DNA of 56,885 bases from Oxalobacteraceae bacterium (GCA_027485795.1 JAIXQK010000020.1:1-56885); one strand, 5' to 3'; positions 38,267-49,276 are shown, counted from the first letter of the stretch. Made by a program: numbers and translations. The notes: generated from the sequence alone by a model not told the origin.

Positions 38267-39742
38267 TCAGAGAGATTTACGCAGATTAACAGGCGGTATC
38301 TTCAAGGCCTCACGGTATTTCGCTACCGTTCGGCGGGCAACTACCATGCCCTGTTCTGCCAACATATCCGTGATCTTGCTATCGGAAAACGGGTTCTTGG
38401 TGTCTTCGGCTCCTATCAGTTGCTTGATCAACGCCCGAATGGCAGTTGAAGATGCTTCGCCGCCCGCCTCAGTCGCTACGTGGCTGCCAAAGAAGTACTT
38501 CAACTCGAACATGCCATGCGGCGTCAGCATGTATTTCTGCGTGGTGACACGCGAAATCGTACTCTCATGCAGACCCAGTGTATCAGCAATTTCGCGCAGC
38601 ACAAGGGGTCGCATTGCGACTTCGCCGTGCGAGAAAAAATTACGCTGACGGTCGACGATCGCCTCGGATACTCGCAGGATCGTGTCGAAACGTTGTCGCA
38701 TATTTTTGATAAGCCACTTGGCTTCCTGCAGTTGTGACGATAGCGAGCCTTCACCTTTGCTCTGCTTCAGGATATTCGCGTACATGGCGTTGACGCGTAG
38801 CTTCGGCATCACCTCGCGGTTCAGGCTGACTTGCCAACCATTCTTTGCGCGTTTGACAATGACATCCGGAACCACATAATCCGACACGTCGCCCGCGTAG
38901 GCCGCACCTGGGTGCGGGTTGCAGCGTCGAATCACGGCTTGCGCCTCGCGCAGATCCTCGTCATCGCAGTCGAGGATTTTTTTCAGCTTGTTGAATTCGC
39001 GTTGTGCAAATAGCTCGAGATGATTCTCGACCAGCGTTAGCGCCATCCGTCGGGTGACAAAGGGTACTTTTTCCATCCGTCGTATTTGAATGGCAAGACA
39101 CTCGGACGCGTCGCGCGCGCCGACGCCAGCTGGGTCGAAACTTTGCAGCAGCTTCAGCGCGACCAGTAACTCGTCCATTTCGATTTCGAGCTCTTCAGGA
39201 AGGCGCGCGAGAATCTCGCCGAGGGATTCCTCCAGATAGCCATTGTCATCCAAGGCATCAATCAGCAACTCGACGAGTGCGCGATCGCGCCGATTATCGA
39301 CAGTGACAGAAAGCTGTTCCAGCAGATGTTCGCGCAGCGTGGTCTCGTGAGCTTCAAGCTGTGGACGTGCGTTATCGTCTTCCGGCGCTTTTGAGGTACG
39401 CGAAACATCGTCAAAGCTCCAGTCAGCATCACCAGCGGGCGCGGCATCCTCACTGGTGCCGGCGCCACTCAGTTCATCCGGCGCATCAGTACGCGCTTCG
39501 CCATCGCTCTCGGTGCTGGTGGATGGCGAGCTGGGCGCCGTACTAATCGCCCCATCGCTGAGCAAACGCACCGAGTGATCGAGCGGATCATCCAATCGCT
39601 CGAGCAGTGGGTTATCACTCAGCATTTGCTCCAGTTCCTGATGCAGTTCCAGCGTCGATAGCTGTAGCAGCCGTATAGACTGCTGCAACTGCGGCGTCAG
39701 CGCAAGATGCTGTGAAACGCGGAGCTGAAGTGTTTGCTTCAT
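38267..39742 (-). CDS. rpoN: RNA polymerase sigma-54 factor
   Basis: Alternative sigma factor requiring AAA+ activators, for nitrogen, pilus and other genes, 491 residues. The Gln/Leu-rich region I ([28 protein letters not shown]) contacts the activator; an acidic, low-complexity region II (about 65-120) follows. The core-binding domain and the DNA-binding domain end in the RpoN box [10 protein letters not shown] (469-478). It lies between lptB and hpf, a conserved order. gltB and pil genes in this window are typical sigma-54-linked functions, but no -24/-12 site was confirmed. Confidence 0.97.
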   Translation of the reverse strand: MKQTLQLRVSQHLALTPQLQQSIRLLQLSTLELHQELEQMLSDNPLLERLDDPLDHSVRLLSDGAISTAPSSPSTSTESDGEARTDAPDELSGAGTSEDAAPAGDADWSFDDVSRTSKAPEDDNARPQLEAHETTLREHLLEQLSVTVDNRRDRALVELLIDALDDNGYLEESLGEILARLPEELEIEMDELLVALKLLQSFDPAGVGARDASECLAIQIRRMEKVPFVTRRMALTLVENHLELFAQREFNKLKKILDCDDEDLREAQAVIRRCNPHPGAAYAGDVSDYVVPDVIVKRAKNGWQVSLNREVMPKLRVNAMYANILKQSKGEGSLSSQLQEAKWLIKNMRQRFDTILRVSEAIVDRQRNFFSHGEVAMRPLVLREIADTLGLHESTISRVTTQKYMLTPHGMFELKYFFGSHVATEAGGEASSTAIRALIKQLIGAEDTKNPFSDSKITDMLAEQGMVVARRTVAKYREALKIPPVNLRKSL

Positions 39743-39754
39743 CGCTGTCGGCGG

Positions 39755-40507
39755 CTACATTCGGAAATGTTCGCCGAGATAGACCCGGCGTACGGATTCA
39801 TTTGCGATGATTTCATCGGGGCTGCCGGAAGCCAGCACCGAACCCTGATTGATGATGTAGGCACGATCGCAAATGCCTAAGGTCTCTCGCACATTATGGT
39901 CTGTGATGAGTACGCCGATGCCACGCTCCTTCAGGAAGCGCACAATGCGCTGAATCTCGATGACCGCAATTGGATCAACACCGGCGAAGGGCTCGTCGAG
40001 CAAGATGAAGCGTGGTCGGGTGGCCAATGCGCGAGCGATCTCGACGCGACGTCGCTCGCCGCCGGATAGCGAAAGCGCGGGGTTATCGCGCAGATTCTCA
40101 ATTTGCAGCTCGGCCAGTAGGGTATTCAGTCGTTGTTCGACTTCGTCTTCAGGCAGCGGCTTGCTATTGTCTTTCTGTAGCTCCAGTACGGCGCGGATGT
40201 TATCCGCTACTGACAGCTTGCGAAATACCGACGCCTCTTGCGGCAAATAGGAAAGACCGCGCTGAGCGCGACGGTGAATCGGCAACTCAGAGATACTTTC
40301 GTCATCAAGAAGAATCTGCCCGCCTTCGGAAGGTACCAAGCCGACAATCATGTAGAAAGATGTCGTCTTGCCGGCACCGTTCGGGCCGAGTAGTCCGACA
40401 ACCTCGCCACTGGCAACATCAAGCGATACGTTATGCACTACTTGCCGCGCGCCATAACTTTTTTGGAGCCCGCGTACGTGCAATCGGCTGCTTGCTTTAT
40501 TTATCAT
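39755..40507 (-). CDS. lptB: LPS export ABC transporter ATP-binding protein LptB
   Basis: Cytoplasmic ATPase that powers LPS extraction by LptB2FG, 250 residues. Walker [10 protein letters not shown] (41-49), signature [15 protein letters not shown], Walker [13 protein letters not shown] and switch [10 protein letters not shown] are intact. The start [15 protein letters not shown] at 40507 overlaps lptA by 11 nt; a longer reading from 40621 lies inside lptA and is rejected. lptF and lptG are not in the window. Confidence 0.96.
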   Translation of the reverse strand: MINKASSRLHVRGLQKSYGARQVVHNVSLDVASGEVVGLLGPNGAGKTTSFYMIVGLVPSEGGQILLDDESISELPIHRRAQRGLSYLPQEASVFRKLSVADNIRAVLELQKDNSKPLPEDEVEQRLNTLLAELQIENLRDNPALSLSGGERRRVEIARALATRPRFILLDEPFAGVDPIAVIEIQRIVRFLKERGIGVLITDHNVRETLGICDRAYIINQGSVLASGSPDEIIANESVRRVYLGEHFRM

Positions 40508-41075
40508 CGCCCTTATTTTCTTTTTCACGCGGTTGAATTGTTGCCCGTACTCGTCCCGCGCTTGGCTTGCTCTCGCCAGTCGTCGTGTTGCTGACGGAGT
40601 AAAACTCTGCGCGCGAATCATAGGAGATCAACTCTCCCTCAACCTCGTCGGTGATTTTGCTGCCGTCGAGCATTTTTATCCTCGACTGCTTGAATAGCTT
40701 TGCGATCTCAGTCTTTGTGTCGTACTCGATTCGGTCCGCAGCCTGGCCCTCGATCCATAAATCCTTCCCGCCATCACGTTTCTGCCGGAAGCTAACGATA
40801 CCGCCAACCCCCGCATAAAGCGTAGCGTGCTGATGGCCCGAGGTATCTTTTTTAATAATTAATCTTTCGGCTCGCATGACTAGCGTTCCGCGGGTGAGCA
40901 CGACATTACCTAAAAAGGTATTGAGCTGCTTCGCATCGTCGTAAAGCATCTGATTCGCCTCGACGTTGGTTGGCTTGTCACGATCCGCCCGCTCGGCCAA
41001 CGCTGCGCCGATACTGAGACAGAAAAAAATGCTGCCGATGATCGGGGCGCGGAGGGATCTGTAGATCAGATTCAT
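40497..41075 (-). CDS. lptA: LPS transport periplasmic protein LptA
   Basis: Periplasmic bridge protein carrying LPS from LptC to LptD, 192 residues. The signal peptide ends near GAALAE. The OstA/LptA beta-jellyroll is recognisable from [27 protein letters not shown] to [15 protein letters not shown]. The ATG overlaps the lptC stop by 4 nt and the end overlaps lptB by 11 nt. The C-terminal tail is charged ([10 protein letters not shown]). Confidence 0.94.
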   Translation of the reverse strand: MNLIYRSLRAPIIGSIFFCLSIGAALAERADRDKPTNVEANQMLYDDAKQLNTFLGNVVLTRGTLVMRAERLIIKKDTSGHQHATLYAGVGGIVSFRQKRDGGKDLWIEGQAADRIEYDTKTEIAKLFKQSRIKMLDGSKITDEVEGELISYDSRAEFYSVSNTTTGESKPSAGRVRATIQPREKENKGDDK

Positions 41076-41671
41076 CGTTTTACCTGTTCGGGGGCCATGT
41101 ATCTGGCGCTGACTTGGCTGTGCAGTGCTAAAGTTTGTTTCGAGCTGTCGGCGGTCATCCCGGTACCTCTCAATACCGTACGCCCTTCTTTTGCCTCGAC
41201 TAGGCGATCGGTTTTCACGATATCCTGCTTGGTCAAAATAAGCATGTAGTCTGAAGTCGCCACTAATTCGCTAGCGTTGTCAGCTGATGGGCGCTGCAAT
41301 ATTACGTTATCGTACAAATGCAATTCAGTGCGATCACTATTAATTTTGGCCGAATCCGAGCGAATTTTCATCGGTGGTCGGTGCGGTGAAAATGCCGTGA
41401 CGCGTAGTTGCTGTACGGTGATGTGATCCTGATCCGGATAGTGGATCAGGCGCTCACCTTCGACCTGATACTCCGGCCGCCCGCGCTCTCCAGTACTGGT
41501 GTAGCGAAACTTGTCTATGGTGTAATCGGGCCCGGTGGTCTTCAGGCGAGTCGCAGCATTCTCGTTCGTCTCGGATGATTTCTGCAGCATCCAAAAACTT
41601 CCGCCTGCCACCAGCAGCATAAAACCGAGCGCCGTCAGCGCACTTAGGCGTGGCCGAAAATCATCCATCAT
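41072..41671 (-). CDS. lptC: LPS export protein LptC
   Basis: Bitopic inner-membrane protein that receives LPS from LptB2FG and passes it to LptA, 199 residues. One N-terminal membrane segment (LTALGFMLLVAGGSFWML, about 12-29) precedes the periplasmic jellyroll with DYTIDKFRYTS, YQVEGERLIHYPD and DSAKINSDRTELHLYDNV. It overlaps kdsC and lptA by 4 nt each, consistent with one operon. Confidence 0.93.
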   Translation of the reverse strand: MMDDFRPRLSALTALGFMLLVAGGSFWMLQKSSETNENAATRLKTTGPDYTIDKFRYTSTGERGRPEYQVEGERLIHYPDQDHITVQQLRVTAFSPHRPPMKIRSDSAKINSDRTELHLYDNVILQRPSADNASELVATSDYMLILTKQDIVKTDRLVEAKEGRTVLRGTGMTADSSKQTLALHSQVSARYMAPEQVKR

Positions 41672-42207
41672 CTCAGATACGGCGCCAGTGCCGCCTCGTA
41701 ATTGCCTTGCGCACGCAAGATGAAATCGCAGACTTCACGCGCTGCGCCATGGCCGCCCGCTGCATCGGTGACTAGGTGCGCGCGCGTGCGCACTTCTGGA
41801 TGCGCGTTCGGTACGCTGGCACAAAACCCGACTCGGGTCATGACAGGCAGATCGACCAAGTCGTCACCCATATAGCCGCACTGCTCGGCGCGCATGCCAA
41901 GCTCAGTCAGTAATTCTTCAAAAGCAGCACACTTGTCTTGTGCGCCTTGGCGCATCCAATCAATGCCAAGATCTTTCGCGCGCTGCACCACGATTTCCGA
42001 CTTGCGCGCGCTGATAATCGCAGTCTTGACATTGAACTGCTGAAGTAGTTTGATGCCGTGGCCGTCCAGCACATGAAACGTCTTGATGGTTTCACCCTGC
42101 GCGCCGTAACGCAAGCCGCCATCGGTGAGTACACCGTCCACATCGAAAATCATCAAGCGCACTTGTTTGGCACGTTCGGTCGCACGTTGAGTGGCTTGCG
42201 TCGTCAT
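41668..42207 (-). CDS. kdsC: 3-deoxy-D-manno-octulosonate 8-phosphate phosphatase
   Basis: HAD-family phosphatase that makes free Kdo for LPS inner core, 179 residues. Motif I FDVDGVLTDG carries the nucleophile Asp; motif II is IISARKS; motif III/IV GYMGDDLVDLPVM. The short capless form is typical of tetrameric KdsC. Its ATG shares one base with the kdsD stop, so the two consecutive Kdo-pathway genes are coupled. Confidence 0.96.
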   Translation of the reverse strand: MTTQATQRATERAKQVRLMIFDVDGVLTDGGLRYGAQGETIKTFHVLDGHGIKLLQQFNVKTAIISARKSEIVVQRAKDLGIDWMRQGAQDKCAAFEELLTELGMRAEQCGYMGDDLVDLPVMTRVGFCASVPNAHPEVRTRAHLVTDAAGGHGAAREVCDFILRAQGNYEAALAPYLR

Positions 42208-43235
42208 CAGATCACCTTCGCACGTGTCAGATCGTGAATGTGAAGCGCACCCACTAGCGTGCCGTCACCTTCTGTGACGAGTACCTGATTGATGCGGAAG
42301 GCTTCCATCAGATCGACCGCTTCGACCGCCAGCTGCTCAGGGCTAACCGTACGGGGTCTTGCATTCATCACCTCGCGCACCGGCGTTCGAGAGAAATCCT
42401 TACCAAGCTCGATCAGCCGGCGCAAGTCACCATCGGTAAAGATACCGAGGACCTTTGCATCATGATCAACGATCGCGGTCATCGCCATGCCCTTGCGTGT
42501 TACCTCAAGCAGCGCCTGCGGTAACAGCAAATCTGGCCCGACACTCGGAATGTCATCCCCGTTGCGCATCACGTCGCGCACGTGGGTCAGTAAGCGGCGG
42601 CCCAATGAGCCACCCGGATGCGAGCGTGCGAAGTCTTCCTCACGAAAACCGCGTGCGTCGAGTAAGGCGACGGCGAGTGCATCGCCCATGGCAAGTGTCG
42701 CGGTAGTGCTGGCAGTCGGTGCGAGGTTGAGCGGGCAGGCTTCGCGCGCGACGCCGATATCAAGGTGCACATCGGCCAATGTGGCCAGCGTGGATTGCGG
42801 TCGGCCGGTCATCGAGATCAGCTTGGCGCCAATTCGCTTGATGACGGGCACGATCGCCAGTAATTCGTCCGATTCGCCTGAGTTGGAAATCGCAATCACC
42901 GCGTCTGCCTCGGTCACCATGCCGAGGTCACCGTGCGCTGCCTCGGCGGGATGTACGAACAAGGCGGGGGTGCCGGTGGAGGCCAGTGTGGCGGCGATTT
43001 TGCGGGCGATATGACCTGATTTGCCCATGCCGGAGACCACTACTCGGCCACCGCAACCTAATAGCAGAGCGACCGCACGGGCGAAGGCGTCATCGGGGCT
43101 ATTGGATAGCCGGTCCTTGAGCGCTAGGATGGCCTCGGCTTCGATGTCCAGGGTCTGGCGTGCCAGTTGCAACGCACGCAAAGCAGCGGCGTTATCAAAA
43201 TGTTTCGACGAACTTTTCTGATGCGTTACACTCAT
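42207..43235 (-). CDS. kdsD: arabinose-5-phosphate isomerase KdsD
   Basis: Converts ribulose 5-phosphate to arabinose 5-phosphate, first step of Kdo synthesis, 342 residues. An SIS domain (VVVSGMGKSGHIARKIAATLASTG split from HPAEAAHGDLGM and AISNSGESDELL) is followed by two CBS domains in the C-terminal third. The start MSVTHQ at 43235 is preferred; upstream in-frame starts (43253, 43265) lie in promoter-like DNA. No Shine-Dalgarno precedes 43235, and a TATACT box ends only 7 nt before it, so the mRNA may be leaderless. Confidence 0.95.
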   Translation of the reverse strand: MSVTHQKSSSKHFDNAAALRALQLARQTLDIEAEAILALKDRLSNSPDDAFARAVALLLGCGGRVVVSGMGKSGHIARKIAATLASTGTPALFVHPAEAAHGDLGMVTEADAVIAISNSGESDELLAIVPVIKRIGAKLISMTGRPQSTLATLADVHLDIGVAREACPLNLAPTASTTATLAMGDALAVALLDARGFREEDFARSHPGGSLGRRLLTHVRDVMRNGDDIPSVGPDLLLPQALLEVTRKGMAMTAIVDHDAKVLGIFTDGDLRRLIELGKDFSRTPVREVMNARPRTVSPEQLAVEAVDLMEAFRINQVLVTEGDGTLVGALHIHDLTRAKVI

Positions 43236-43263
43236 GCGCAAAGTATAGCCCATTAAATAAAGC

Positions 43264-43306
43264 AAAAAACCTGCCAGACGTAAGATTTCTTATGTTTTCT
43301 GGCGGG
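43264..43306 (-). terminator. terminator-like long hairpin upstream of kdsD
   Basis: CCTGCCAG (43270-43277) pairs with CTGGCGGG (43299-43306) with one G-U pair, extended inward by ACGTAAGA/TCTTATGT. On the minus strand it is followed by T6 (complement of 43264-43269), so it looks like a terminator pointing into kdsD from the divergent kefB side. Confidence 0.5.
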
Positions 43307-43335
43307 TTAATCATCATGAAACCGAATACCAACTA

Positions 43336-45318
43336 ATGCACTCTGCGCTCCAACTTACGCTCATTCTGCTGATCGCGGCGGTACTTGGCGTGGTTGCGTT
43401 TCGCATGATGCATTTACCACCGATGCTGGGCTACCTGACGGTCGGTGTATTAATTGGTCCGCATGCACTTGGGCTCGCCTCGCAGAGCGCGACCACCCAT
43501 ACGCTCGCAGAGTTTGGTGTGGTGTTCTTGATGTTCTCGATTGGTCTCGAGTTCTCATTACCGAAGCTGAAGTCAATGCGGCGTAATGTGTTCGGTCTTG
43601 GCACTGCGCAGGTCGGATTGACTATTCTGATGTCGATGGCGGGCGTTGCCTTGCTGGCGCCATTATTGCCGCAATACTTTGAGATAAGTTTGGGCGCAGC
43701 ATTTGCCATTGGTGGTGCGCTGTCGATGTCATCGACCGCTATCGTCCTCAAGCTGCTGACCGAGAAACTCGAACTTGAAAGCGAACACGGTCGCCGCATT
43801 ACTGCGATCTTGCTATTTCAGGATCTGGCCGTGGTACCGCTGCTGATTCTGATTCCGGCGCTGGGCAACCCCGGTGCGGACATTATTGAAGACCTTGGTC
43901 TGGCCGCATTGAAGGCTGTATTTGTACTCGCGCTGCTACTGTCGTTCGGTCAGGTCCTGCTGCGGCGTTGGTTTCAGATTGTCGTCCAGCGTCGCTCGCA
44001 AGAGTTGTTCATGCTGAACCTGCTGCTGATTACACTCGGCGCGGCATGGGTGACCGAGATCGCTGGCTTATCACTTGCGCTCGGTGCATTCATCGCCGGC
44101 ATGTTGATCTCGGAAACCGAGTACCGCTTGCAGGTCGAAGAAGATATCAAGCCTTTCCGTGACGTACTGTTGGGCCTGTTCTTCATCAGCGTCGGCATGA
44201 TGCTCGACATGGCGCTGGTCTTCAATAATTTACTCCTGGTGCTTGCCCTGCTGGTCATACCGTTTGCGCTGAAGTTTGGCCTGATCGCGCTGGTCGCTCG
44301 TTTGTTTGGTGCGCCATCCGGCATTGCTATTCGTACTGGTCTCGGATTGGCGCAGGGCGGTGAATTTGGCTTCGTGCTGTTAAATCAAGCAGGTGCGCTG
44401 AAACTCATCGATCCAGGCTTCGTGCAATTGATTTTGGCAGCCATGGTGCTGTCCATGTTGGCCACGCCTTTCATTCTGGCGAACGCTGACCGTATCGTGA
44501 TGCGCTTGTCACGTAACGAGTGGATGCAGCAATCACTCGCGATTACCTCGCTGGCAGCACGCACGATGAGTGATGAGAAGCACGTGATCATCGCTGGCTT
44601 TGGCCGTACTGGTCAGAGTATCGCCAAGGTACTCGAGGAAGAAAACATTCCGTATCATGCGCTCGATCTTGATCCGCAGCGGGTACAGGAGGCGCAAGCG
44701 GCTGGCGCGAATGTTTCTTACGGCGACACGTCGCGCCGGGAGAGTTTGATCGCTGCGGGTATTCATCGTGCGGCAGCGCTAGTCGTGACTTATGCAGATA
44801 CCCAAGCCGCACTGAAGACCTTGCATTTCACGAATGAGTTGGCGCCGACCCTGCCCGCGATTGTGCGCAGTATCGACGATACCGATATTGAGAAGCTTCG
44901 TGCCGGCGGTGCTGATGAAGTGGTACCTGAGACGATCGAGAGCAGTCTGATGCTAGCCTCACAAACCCTTCTAATGCTGGGGGTTCCGCTGAGTGAAGTT
45001 GTGCAACGGGCACAGCGGGTGCGGGGCGAGCGTTATGCATCCTTGCGCGGCTACTTTCATGGGCAGGGTGATGTTCCGGATGATGAGCACCATCTGCAAG
45101 TGCGGCTACACTCGGTGCCGATACGCGAGCGTGCCGCAGCGATTGGTCGTGAGTTTTCGGAGCTTGCGCTGTCCGACGTCGGGGCTGAGGTGACTGCGGT
45201 CAGGCGTGGCAAGAGTCGGCTGACATTTTCGCCTGATCTTCGTTTGGAAGCGGGTGACGTAGTGGTACTGCGTGGCACCGCTGAAGCAATCGAGCGAGCC
45301 GAAAAGCGGCTGCTCTGA
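43336..45318 (+). CDS. KefB/KefC-type monovalent cation:proton antiporter (CPA2)
   Basis: Inner-membrane CPA2 transporter, 660 residues. About 12 membrane segments (residues 5-400) include the LPPMLGYLTVGVLIGP and FMLFSIGLEFSLPKL-type motifs (here FLMFSIGLEFSLPKL) and the LLFQDLAVVPLL motif with the functional Asp. A cytoplasmic RCK/TrkA-N domain (HVIIAGFGRTGQSIAKVLEEE) and a TrkA-C domain follow. It probably moves K+ or Na+ against H+; glutathione gating as in E. coli Kef is possible but not shown, and no KefF/KefG gene is adjacent. The AEC transporter gene follows after 14 nt. Confidence 0.9.
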   Translation: MHSALQLTLILLIAAVLGVVAFRMMHLPPMLGYLTVGVLIGPHALGLASQSATTHTLAEFGVVFLMFSIGLEFSLPKLKSMRRNVFGLGTAQVGLTILMSMAGVALLAPLLPQYFEISLGAAFAIGGALSMSSTAIVLKLLTEKLELESEHGRRITAILLFQDLAVVPLLILIPALGNPGADIIEDLGLAALKAVFVLALLLSFGQVLLRRWFQIVVQRRSQELFMLNLLLITLGAAWVTEIAGLSLALGAFIAGMLISETEYRLQVEEDIKPFRDVLLGLFFISVGMMLDMALVFNNLLLVLALLVIPFALKFGLIALVARLFGAPSGIAIRTGLGLAQGGEFGFVLLNQAGALKLIDPGFVQLILAAMVLSMLATPFILANADRIVMRLSRNEWMQQSLAITSLAARTMSDEKHVIIAGFGRTGQSIAKVLEEENIPYHALDLDPQRVQEAQAAGANVSYGDTSRRESLIAAGIHRAAALVVTYADTQAALKTLHFTNELAPTLPAIVRSIDDTDIEKLRAGGADEVVPETIESSLMLASQTLLMLGVPLSEVVQRAQRVRGERYASLRGYFHGQGDVPDDEHHLQVRLHSVPIRERAAAIGREFSELALSDVGAEVTAVRRGKSRLTFSPDLRLEAGDVVVLRGTAEAIERAEKRLL

Positions 45319-45332
45319 TTCGGTAGGCGCAA

Positions 45333-46238
45333 ATGGAAGTTCTAAGCCGTATCGCCGGCATTATCCTGCCAGTTTTTCTGATCACTGCCGCTGGCTATGG
45401 CTACGCGCGCGTACGCGGCCAGCAGGTTAGTGAAGACATGGCCGGCCTTAGTCGTGTCAATGTCGAGCTGCTCTCACCTGTGCTGTTGTTCTCTGCGTTG
45501 GCGTCTAAAGATTTCGACCTGGTCGCAAATCTGCCGCTGATTCTGGCAGGCTTGCTGATATCGCTTGGCTCCGGTTTGATTGCGTGGCCAATTGCGCGCT
45601 TGCTCGGTTATGACCCACGCACATTTGTGCCGCCCATGATTTACAACAATTGCGGCAATATGGGCGTTCCACTCATCGTGCTTGCCTTCGGCGCTGCTGC
45701 GCTATCGGAAGCGGTCGCCATGTTCGTCGCCGGAACGCTGGTCTATTTCACGGTCGGTATTTGGATTATGGAGAGTGCGCACAAAGGGCCGCGGCTATCG
45801 ATGCGTCGCACCTTGGCCAACCCCATGATCATGAGCGTGCTGATAGGTATTCTGTTCGCCGCTTTTCGTATCCCATTACCTTCGATGCTATTGCAAGCGA
45901 TGCGTATGCTCGGCGAGGCTGCGATACCGATCATGCTGATCGCACTCGGCGTGCGTATGGTGGATGTCAGCTTCACCCATTGGCGTATCGGTTTGGTGGG
46001 TGCGATCGTCTGCCCCTTGTCAGGGCTTGCGGTCGCCTGGGGGATTGATCAATGGCTGACCTTGACCGTGATGCAGCGTGGTCAGATGTATCTGTTTGCT
46101 TCGCTACCACCAGCCGTTTTTAGCTTCATGATCGCCAGTGCTTACAAACAAGAGCCGGACAAGGTGGCAGCAATTGTCATGCTCGGGAACTTGGCTGCGC
46201 TGGTATTCGTGCCGCTCGGCCTGTGGGTCGGCATGTAG
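45333..46238 (+). CDS. AEC-family transporter
   Basis: Auxin efflux carrier-like membrane protein, 301 residues, about ten membrane segments in two halves. The conserved MIYNNCGNMGVPL (crossing-helix motif) and the C-terminal LPPAVFSFMIASAY are typical. Bacterial AEC proteins move malate, malonate or other organic anions; the substrate here is unknown. It shares the direction of the antiporter gene and is closed by a strong terminator. Confidence 0.87.
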   Translation: MEVLSRIAGIILPVFLITAAGYGYARVRGQQVSEDMAGLSRVNVELLSPVLLFSALASKDFDLVANLPLILAGLLISLGSGLIAWPIARLLGYDPRTFVPPMIYNNCGNMGVPLIVLAFGAAALSEAVAMFVAGTLVYFTVGIWIMESAHKGPRLSMRRTLANPMIMSVLIGILFAAFRIPLPSMLLQAMRMLGEAAIPIMLIALGVRMVDVSFTHWRIGLVGAIVCPLSGLAVAWGIDQWLTLTVMQRGQMYLFASLPPAVFSFMIASAYKQEPDKVAAIVMLGNLAALVFVPLGLWVGM

Positions 46239-46249
46239 CACTGCACCTG

Positions 46250-46279
46250 AATACATCCCACTTCGCTGGGATGTATTTT
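46250..46279 (+). terminator. intrinsic terminator after the AEC transporter gene
   Basis: AATACATCCCA (46250-46260) pairs perfectly over 11 bp with TGGGATGTATT (46267-46277) around CTTCGC and continues as TTC. The T-run is clear on the plus strand only, so it mainly serves the transporter; uvrA converges from the other side. Confidence 0.78.
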
Positions 46280-46326
46280 CAAACTCGCTTATCTTTTAGT
46301 CTGCTTGTTTTCAAGTACGACACTTT

Positions 46327-49197
46327 TCAAGCCCGCTTGCGCTCCTTCTTTGGGGTCAGCATATTCGCGAGGTAGCGACCAGTAAAGCTGGCGGAATTTT
46401 TCGCGACGTCTTCCGGCGTACCTGCCGCGATGATCTGTCCGCCACCGGCCCCACCTTCCGGACCCAGGTCAACGATCCAGTCGGCCGTTTTGATGACATC
46501 CAGATTGTGTTCAATGATCACGATGGTGTTGCCTTGATCACGCAAGCGATGAATGACTTTCAGTAGCAAGGCAATGTCATGGAAATGCAAACCGGTGGTC
46601 GGTTCATCAAGAATATAAAGCGTGCGCCCTGTGTCACGTTTGGATAGCTCAAGTGATAATTTGACCCGCTGTGCTTCGCCACCCGACAGTGTGGTTGCGC
46701 TCTGGCCTAGTCGGATATAGCCCAAACCGACATCAAGCAGTGTCTGCAATTTACGTGCGATCAGCGGTACTGGCTTGAAGAACTCGAAGGCATCTTCAAC
46801 CGTCAGCTCCAGCACATTGGAAATATTTTTACCCTTGTACTGTACCTCGAGGGTTTCACGGTTGTAGCGCTTGCCATGACACACATCGCAGGGTACGTAA
46901 ACATCTGGCAGGAAGTGCATCTCGACCTTCAACACACCATCGCCCTGGCACGCTTCGCAGCGACCGCCCTTCACATTGAACGAGAACCGCCCTGCGGAGT
47001 AGCCACGCTCGCGTGCTTGCGGCACGGTCGAGAACAATTCACGAATAGGCGTAAAAACGCCGGTGTAGGTGGCCGGGTTAGAGCGCGGTGTGCGCCCAAT
47101 AGGCGCCTGATCAACCGCGATCACTTTGTCGAAGTGTTCCAGACCCGCAATGCTGTCGTGCTCAGCGGGCTCGGCTTGTGAGCCATATAAATGGCGCGCA
47201 AGCGCGTGGTACAGGGTGTCATTGACCAGCGTTGATTTGCCCGAACCGGATACGCCGGTGACGCAGGTTAGCAAGCCAACCGGTAAATGAAGATCGACCT
47301 GTTTCAAATTATTGCCGGTTGCGCCACGAATCACGAGTTGTCGCTTAGGATCCGGCGCGGCACGCTGCGGCGGTATCTCGATAGCGCGTGTGCCGTTGAG
47401 ATATTGCGCGGTCAGTGAATTACGATTTCGCAGAATATCTTGTAGGCTACCCTGAGCGATCACCTCGCCGCCATGAACGCCAGCGCCCAGCCCCATGTCG
47501 ATGATATGGTCGGCACAGCGAATCGCGTCTTCGTCATGCTCAACCACCAACACGGTGTTACCAAGATCGCGCAGATGTTTCAGAGTCGTGATCAGTCGGT
47601 CGTTGTCACGCTGATGCAGACCAATCGACGGCTCGTCGAGTACGTACATCACGCCCGTCAGTCCGGAACCGATCTGTGAAGCCAGGCGTATTCGCTGTGC
47701 CTCACCACCGGAGAGCGTATCGGCGCTACGCGCTAGCGACAGATAGTCTAGGCCAACATTGTTGAGGAAGCGTAGTCTGGCGACGATTTCTTTGATGATG
47801 CGATCGGCAATATCTTTCTTCGCGCCTTTCAGCGACAGCTTCTCGAAAAACTCCAGCGCAGCGCGCAAGGGTAAATCCGCCACCTGAAAAATCGCGCGGC
47901 GCTGTGGGCCGTTGCCCACCATCACATGGCGCGCCTCGACTCGCAAGCGAGCGCCGTGGCACTCTGGACATTGCTTCTCGTTGATGAACTTGGAGAGTTC
48001 TTCTTTCACTGCCATCGAGTCAGTCTCGTGGTAGCGTCGTTGCAGGTTATTCACTACGCCTTCAAACGTGTGCTCGCGAATTACCGTGCGGCCGCGCTCG
48101 TTGATATAGGCGAAGGGTATTTTTTCCTTGCCTGAGCCATACAGGACTACTTCCTGAGCTGACGCCGGCAAGTTTTCAAATGGCGCATCGATGTCGAATT
48201 CGTAGTGCTTCGCGAGCGACGACAGCATCGTGAAATAAAACTGGTTACGACGGTCCCATCCTTTGACCGCACCCGATGCCAGCGACAGATTGGGGAAGGC
48301 GACAATTCGCTTCGGATCAAAAAATTCGATATGACCGAGGCCATCGCACTCGGGGCAGGCGCCCATCGGGTTGTTGAACGAGAACAGGCGCGGTTCGAGT
48401 TCCTGCAATGAGTAGCCGCAGGTCGGGCAGGCAAATTTGTTTGAAAAGATTTGTTCCTTGCCGCTATCCATCTCAAGCGCGATGGCACGGCCTTCGGCCA
48501 GGCGAAGCGCGGTCTCGAAACTCTCTGCCAGGCGTTGCTTCAGATCGGCGCGTAGCTTGATTCGATCGACCACCACATCAATGCTGTGCTTTTCATTCTT
48601 CTTCAGCTTGGGTAGTTCATCCGCTTCGAAGATGCGCGCTGCACCGGTGCCGCTTTGGATACGAAAACGCACAAAGCCTTGCGCTTGCATTTGCTCCAGC
48701 AGATCGTGGTGCTCACCCTTGCGGTTAGCAACGACCGGCGCCAGAATCATCAGCTTGGTGTCTTCGGGCATTGCCAGCGCGGTATCGACCATTTGCGACA
48801 CCGACTGCGCAGCGAGCGGGTTCTCCGGGTGGTCAGGGCAATGCGGGGTGCCAACGCGTGCGTACAGAAGGCGCAAATAATCATGAATCTCGGTGACCGT
48901 GCCCACGGTCGAGCGCGGGTTGTGCGAAGTTGCCTTCTGCTCGATCGAGATCGCGGGTGACAAACCCTCAATCAAATCGACATCTGGTTTTTCCATCAGC
49001 TGCAAAAACTGGCGCGCATACGCCGAGAGCGACTCGACATACCGGCGCTGGCCTTCTGCATACAAGGTGTCAAAAGCGAGCGAAGACTTGCCTGAGCCCG
49101 ACAAGCCGGTGATCACAATCAGCTTATCGCGCGGAAGATCGAGGCTGATGTTCTTCAAGTTGTGGGTGCGTGCACCCCGAATTCGGATTTCGTCCAT
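46327..49197 (-). CDS. uvrA: excinuclease ABC subunit A
   Basis: Damage-recognition ATPase of nucleotide excision repair, 956 residues. Two ABC modules are present: Walker [10 protein letters not shown] near the N-terminus and GVSGSGKST in the second half, each with LSGGEAQR signatures and DEP Walker B motifs. Zinc fingers CPTC...CPEC and CEAC...CDVC are intact. The start [16 protein letters not shown] at 49197 matches the family; a GTG at 49224 is an unlikely extension. No convincing LexA box was found upstream. Confidence 0.97.
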   Translation of the reverse strand: MDEIRIRGARTHNLKNISLDLPRDKLIVITGLSGSGKSSLAFDTLYAEGQRRYVESLSAYARQFLQLMEKPDVDLIEGLSPAISIEQKATSHNPRSTVGTVTEIHDYLRLLYARVGTPHCPDHPENPLAAQSVSQMVDTALAMPEDTKLMILAPVVANRKGEHHDLLEQMQAQGFVRFRIQSGTGAARIFEADELPKLKKNEKHSIDVVVDRIKLRADLKQRLAESFETALRLAEGRAIALEMDSGKEQIFSNKFACPTCGYSLQELEPRLFSFNNPMGACPECDGLGHIEFFDPKRIVAFPNLSLASGAVKGWDRRNQFYFTMLSSLAKHYEFDIDAPFENLPASAQEVVLYGSGKEKIPFAYINERGRTVIREHTFEGVVNNLQRRYHETDSMAVKEELSKFINEKQCPECHGARLRVEARHVMVGNGPQRRAIFQVADLPLRAALEFFEKLSLKGAKKDIADRIIKEIVARLRFLNNVGLDYLSLARSADTLSGGEAQRIRLASQIGSGLTGVMYVLDEPSIGLHQRDNDRLITTLKHLRDLGNTVLVVEHDEDAIRCADHIIDMGLGAGVHGGEVIAQGSLQDILRNRNSLTAQYLNGTRAIEIPPQRAAPDPKRQLVIRGATGNNLKQVDLHLPVGLLTCVTGVSGSGKSTLVNDTLYHALARHLYGSQAEPAEHDSIAGLEHFDKVIAVDQAPIGRTPRSNPATYTGVFTPIRELFSTVPQARERGYSAGRFSFNVKGGRCEACQGDGVLKVEMHFLPDVYVPCDVCHGKRYNRETLEVQYKGKNISNVLELTVEDAFEFFKPVPLIARKLQTLLDVGLGYIRLGQSATTLSGGEAQRVKLSLELSKRDTGRTLYILDEPTTGLHFHDIALLLKVIHRLRDQGNTIVIIEHNLDVIKTADWIVDLGPEGGAGGGQIIAAGTPEDVAKNSASFTGRYLANMLTPKKERKRA

Positions 49198-49267
49198 CTG
49201 GCCTGTGTTTAGGTGACCGAACACTATGCTTTTTGCAAGCGCTTGACTCGGTCGGTGCGGGTCAACC

Positions 49268-49276
49268 TGTTACTAT
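49268..49276 (+). promoter_or_regulatory. extended -10 promoter candidate for the MFS gene
   Basis: TGT directly followed by TACTAT (49271-49276) matches an extended -10 box; transcription would start near 49283, about 63 nt before the MFS start codon. A TTGACT at 49243-49248 is 22 nt away, too far for a normal -35. Confidence 0.35.
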
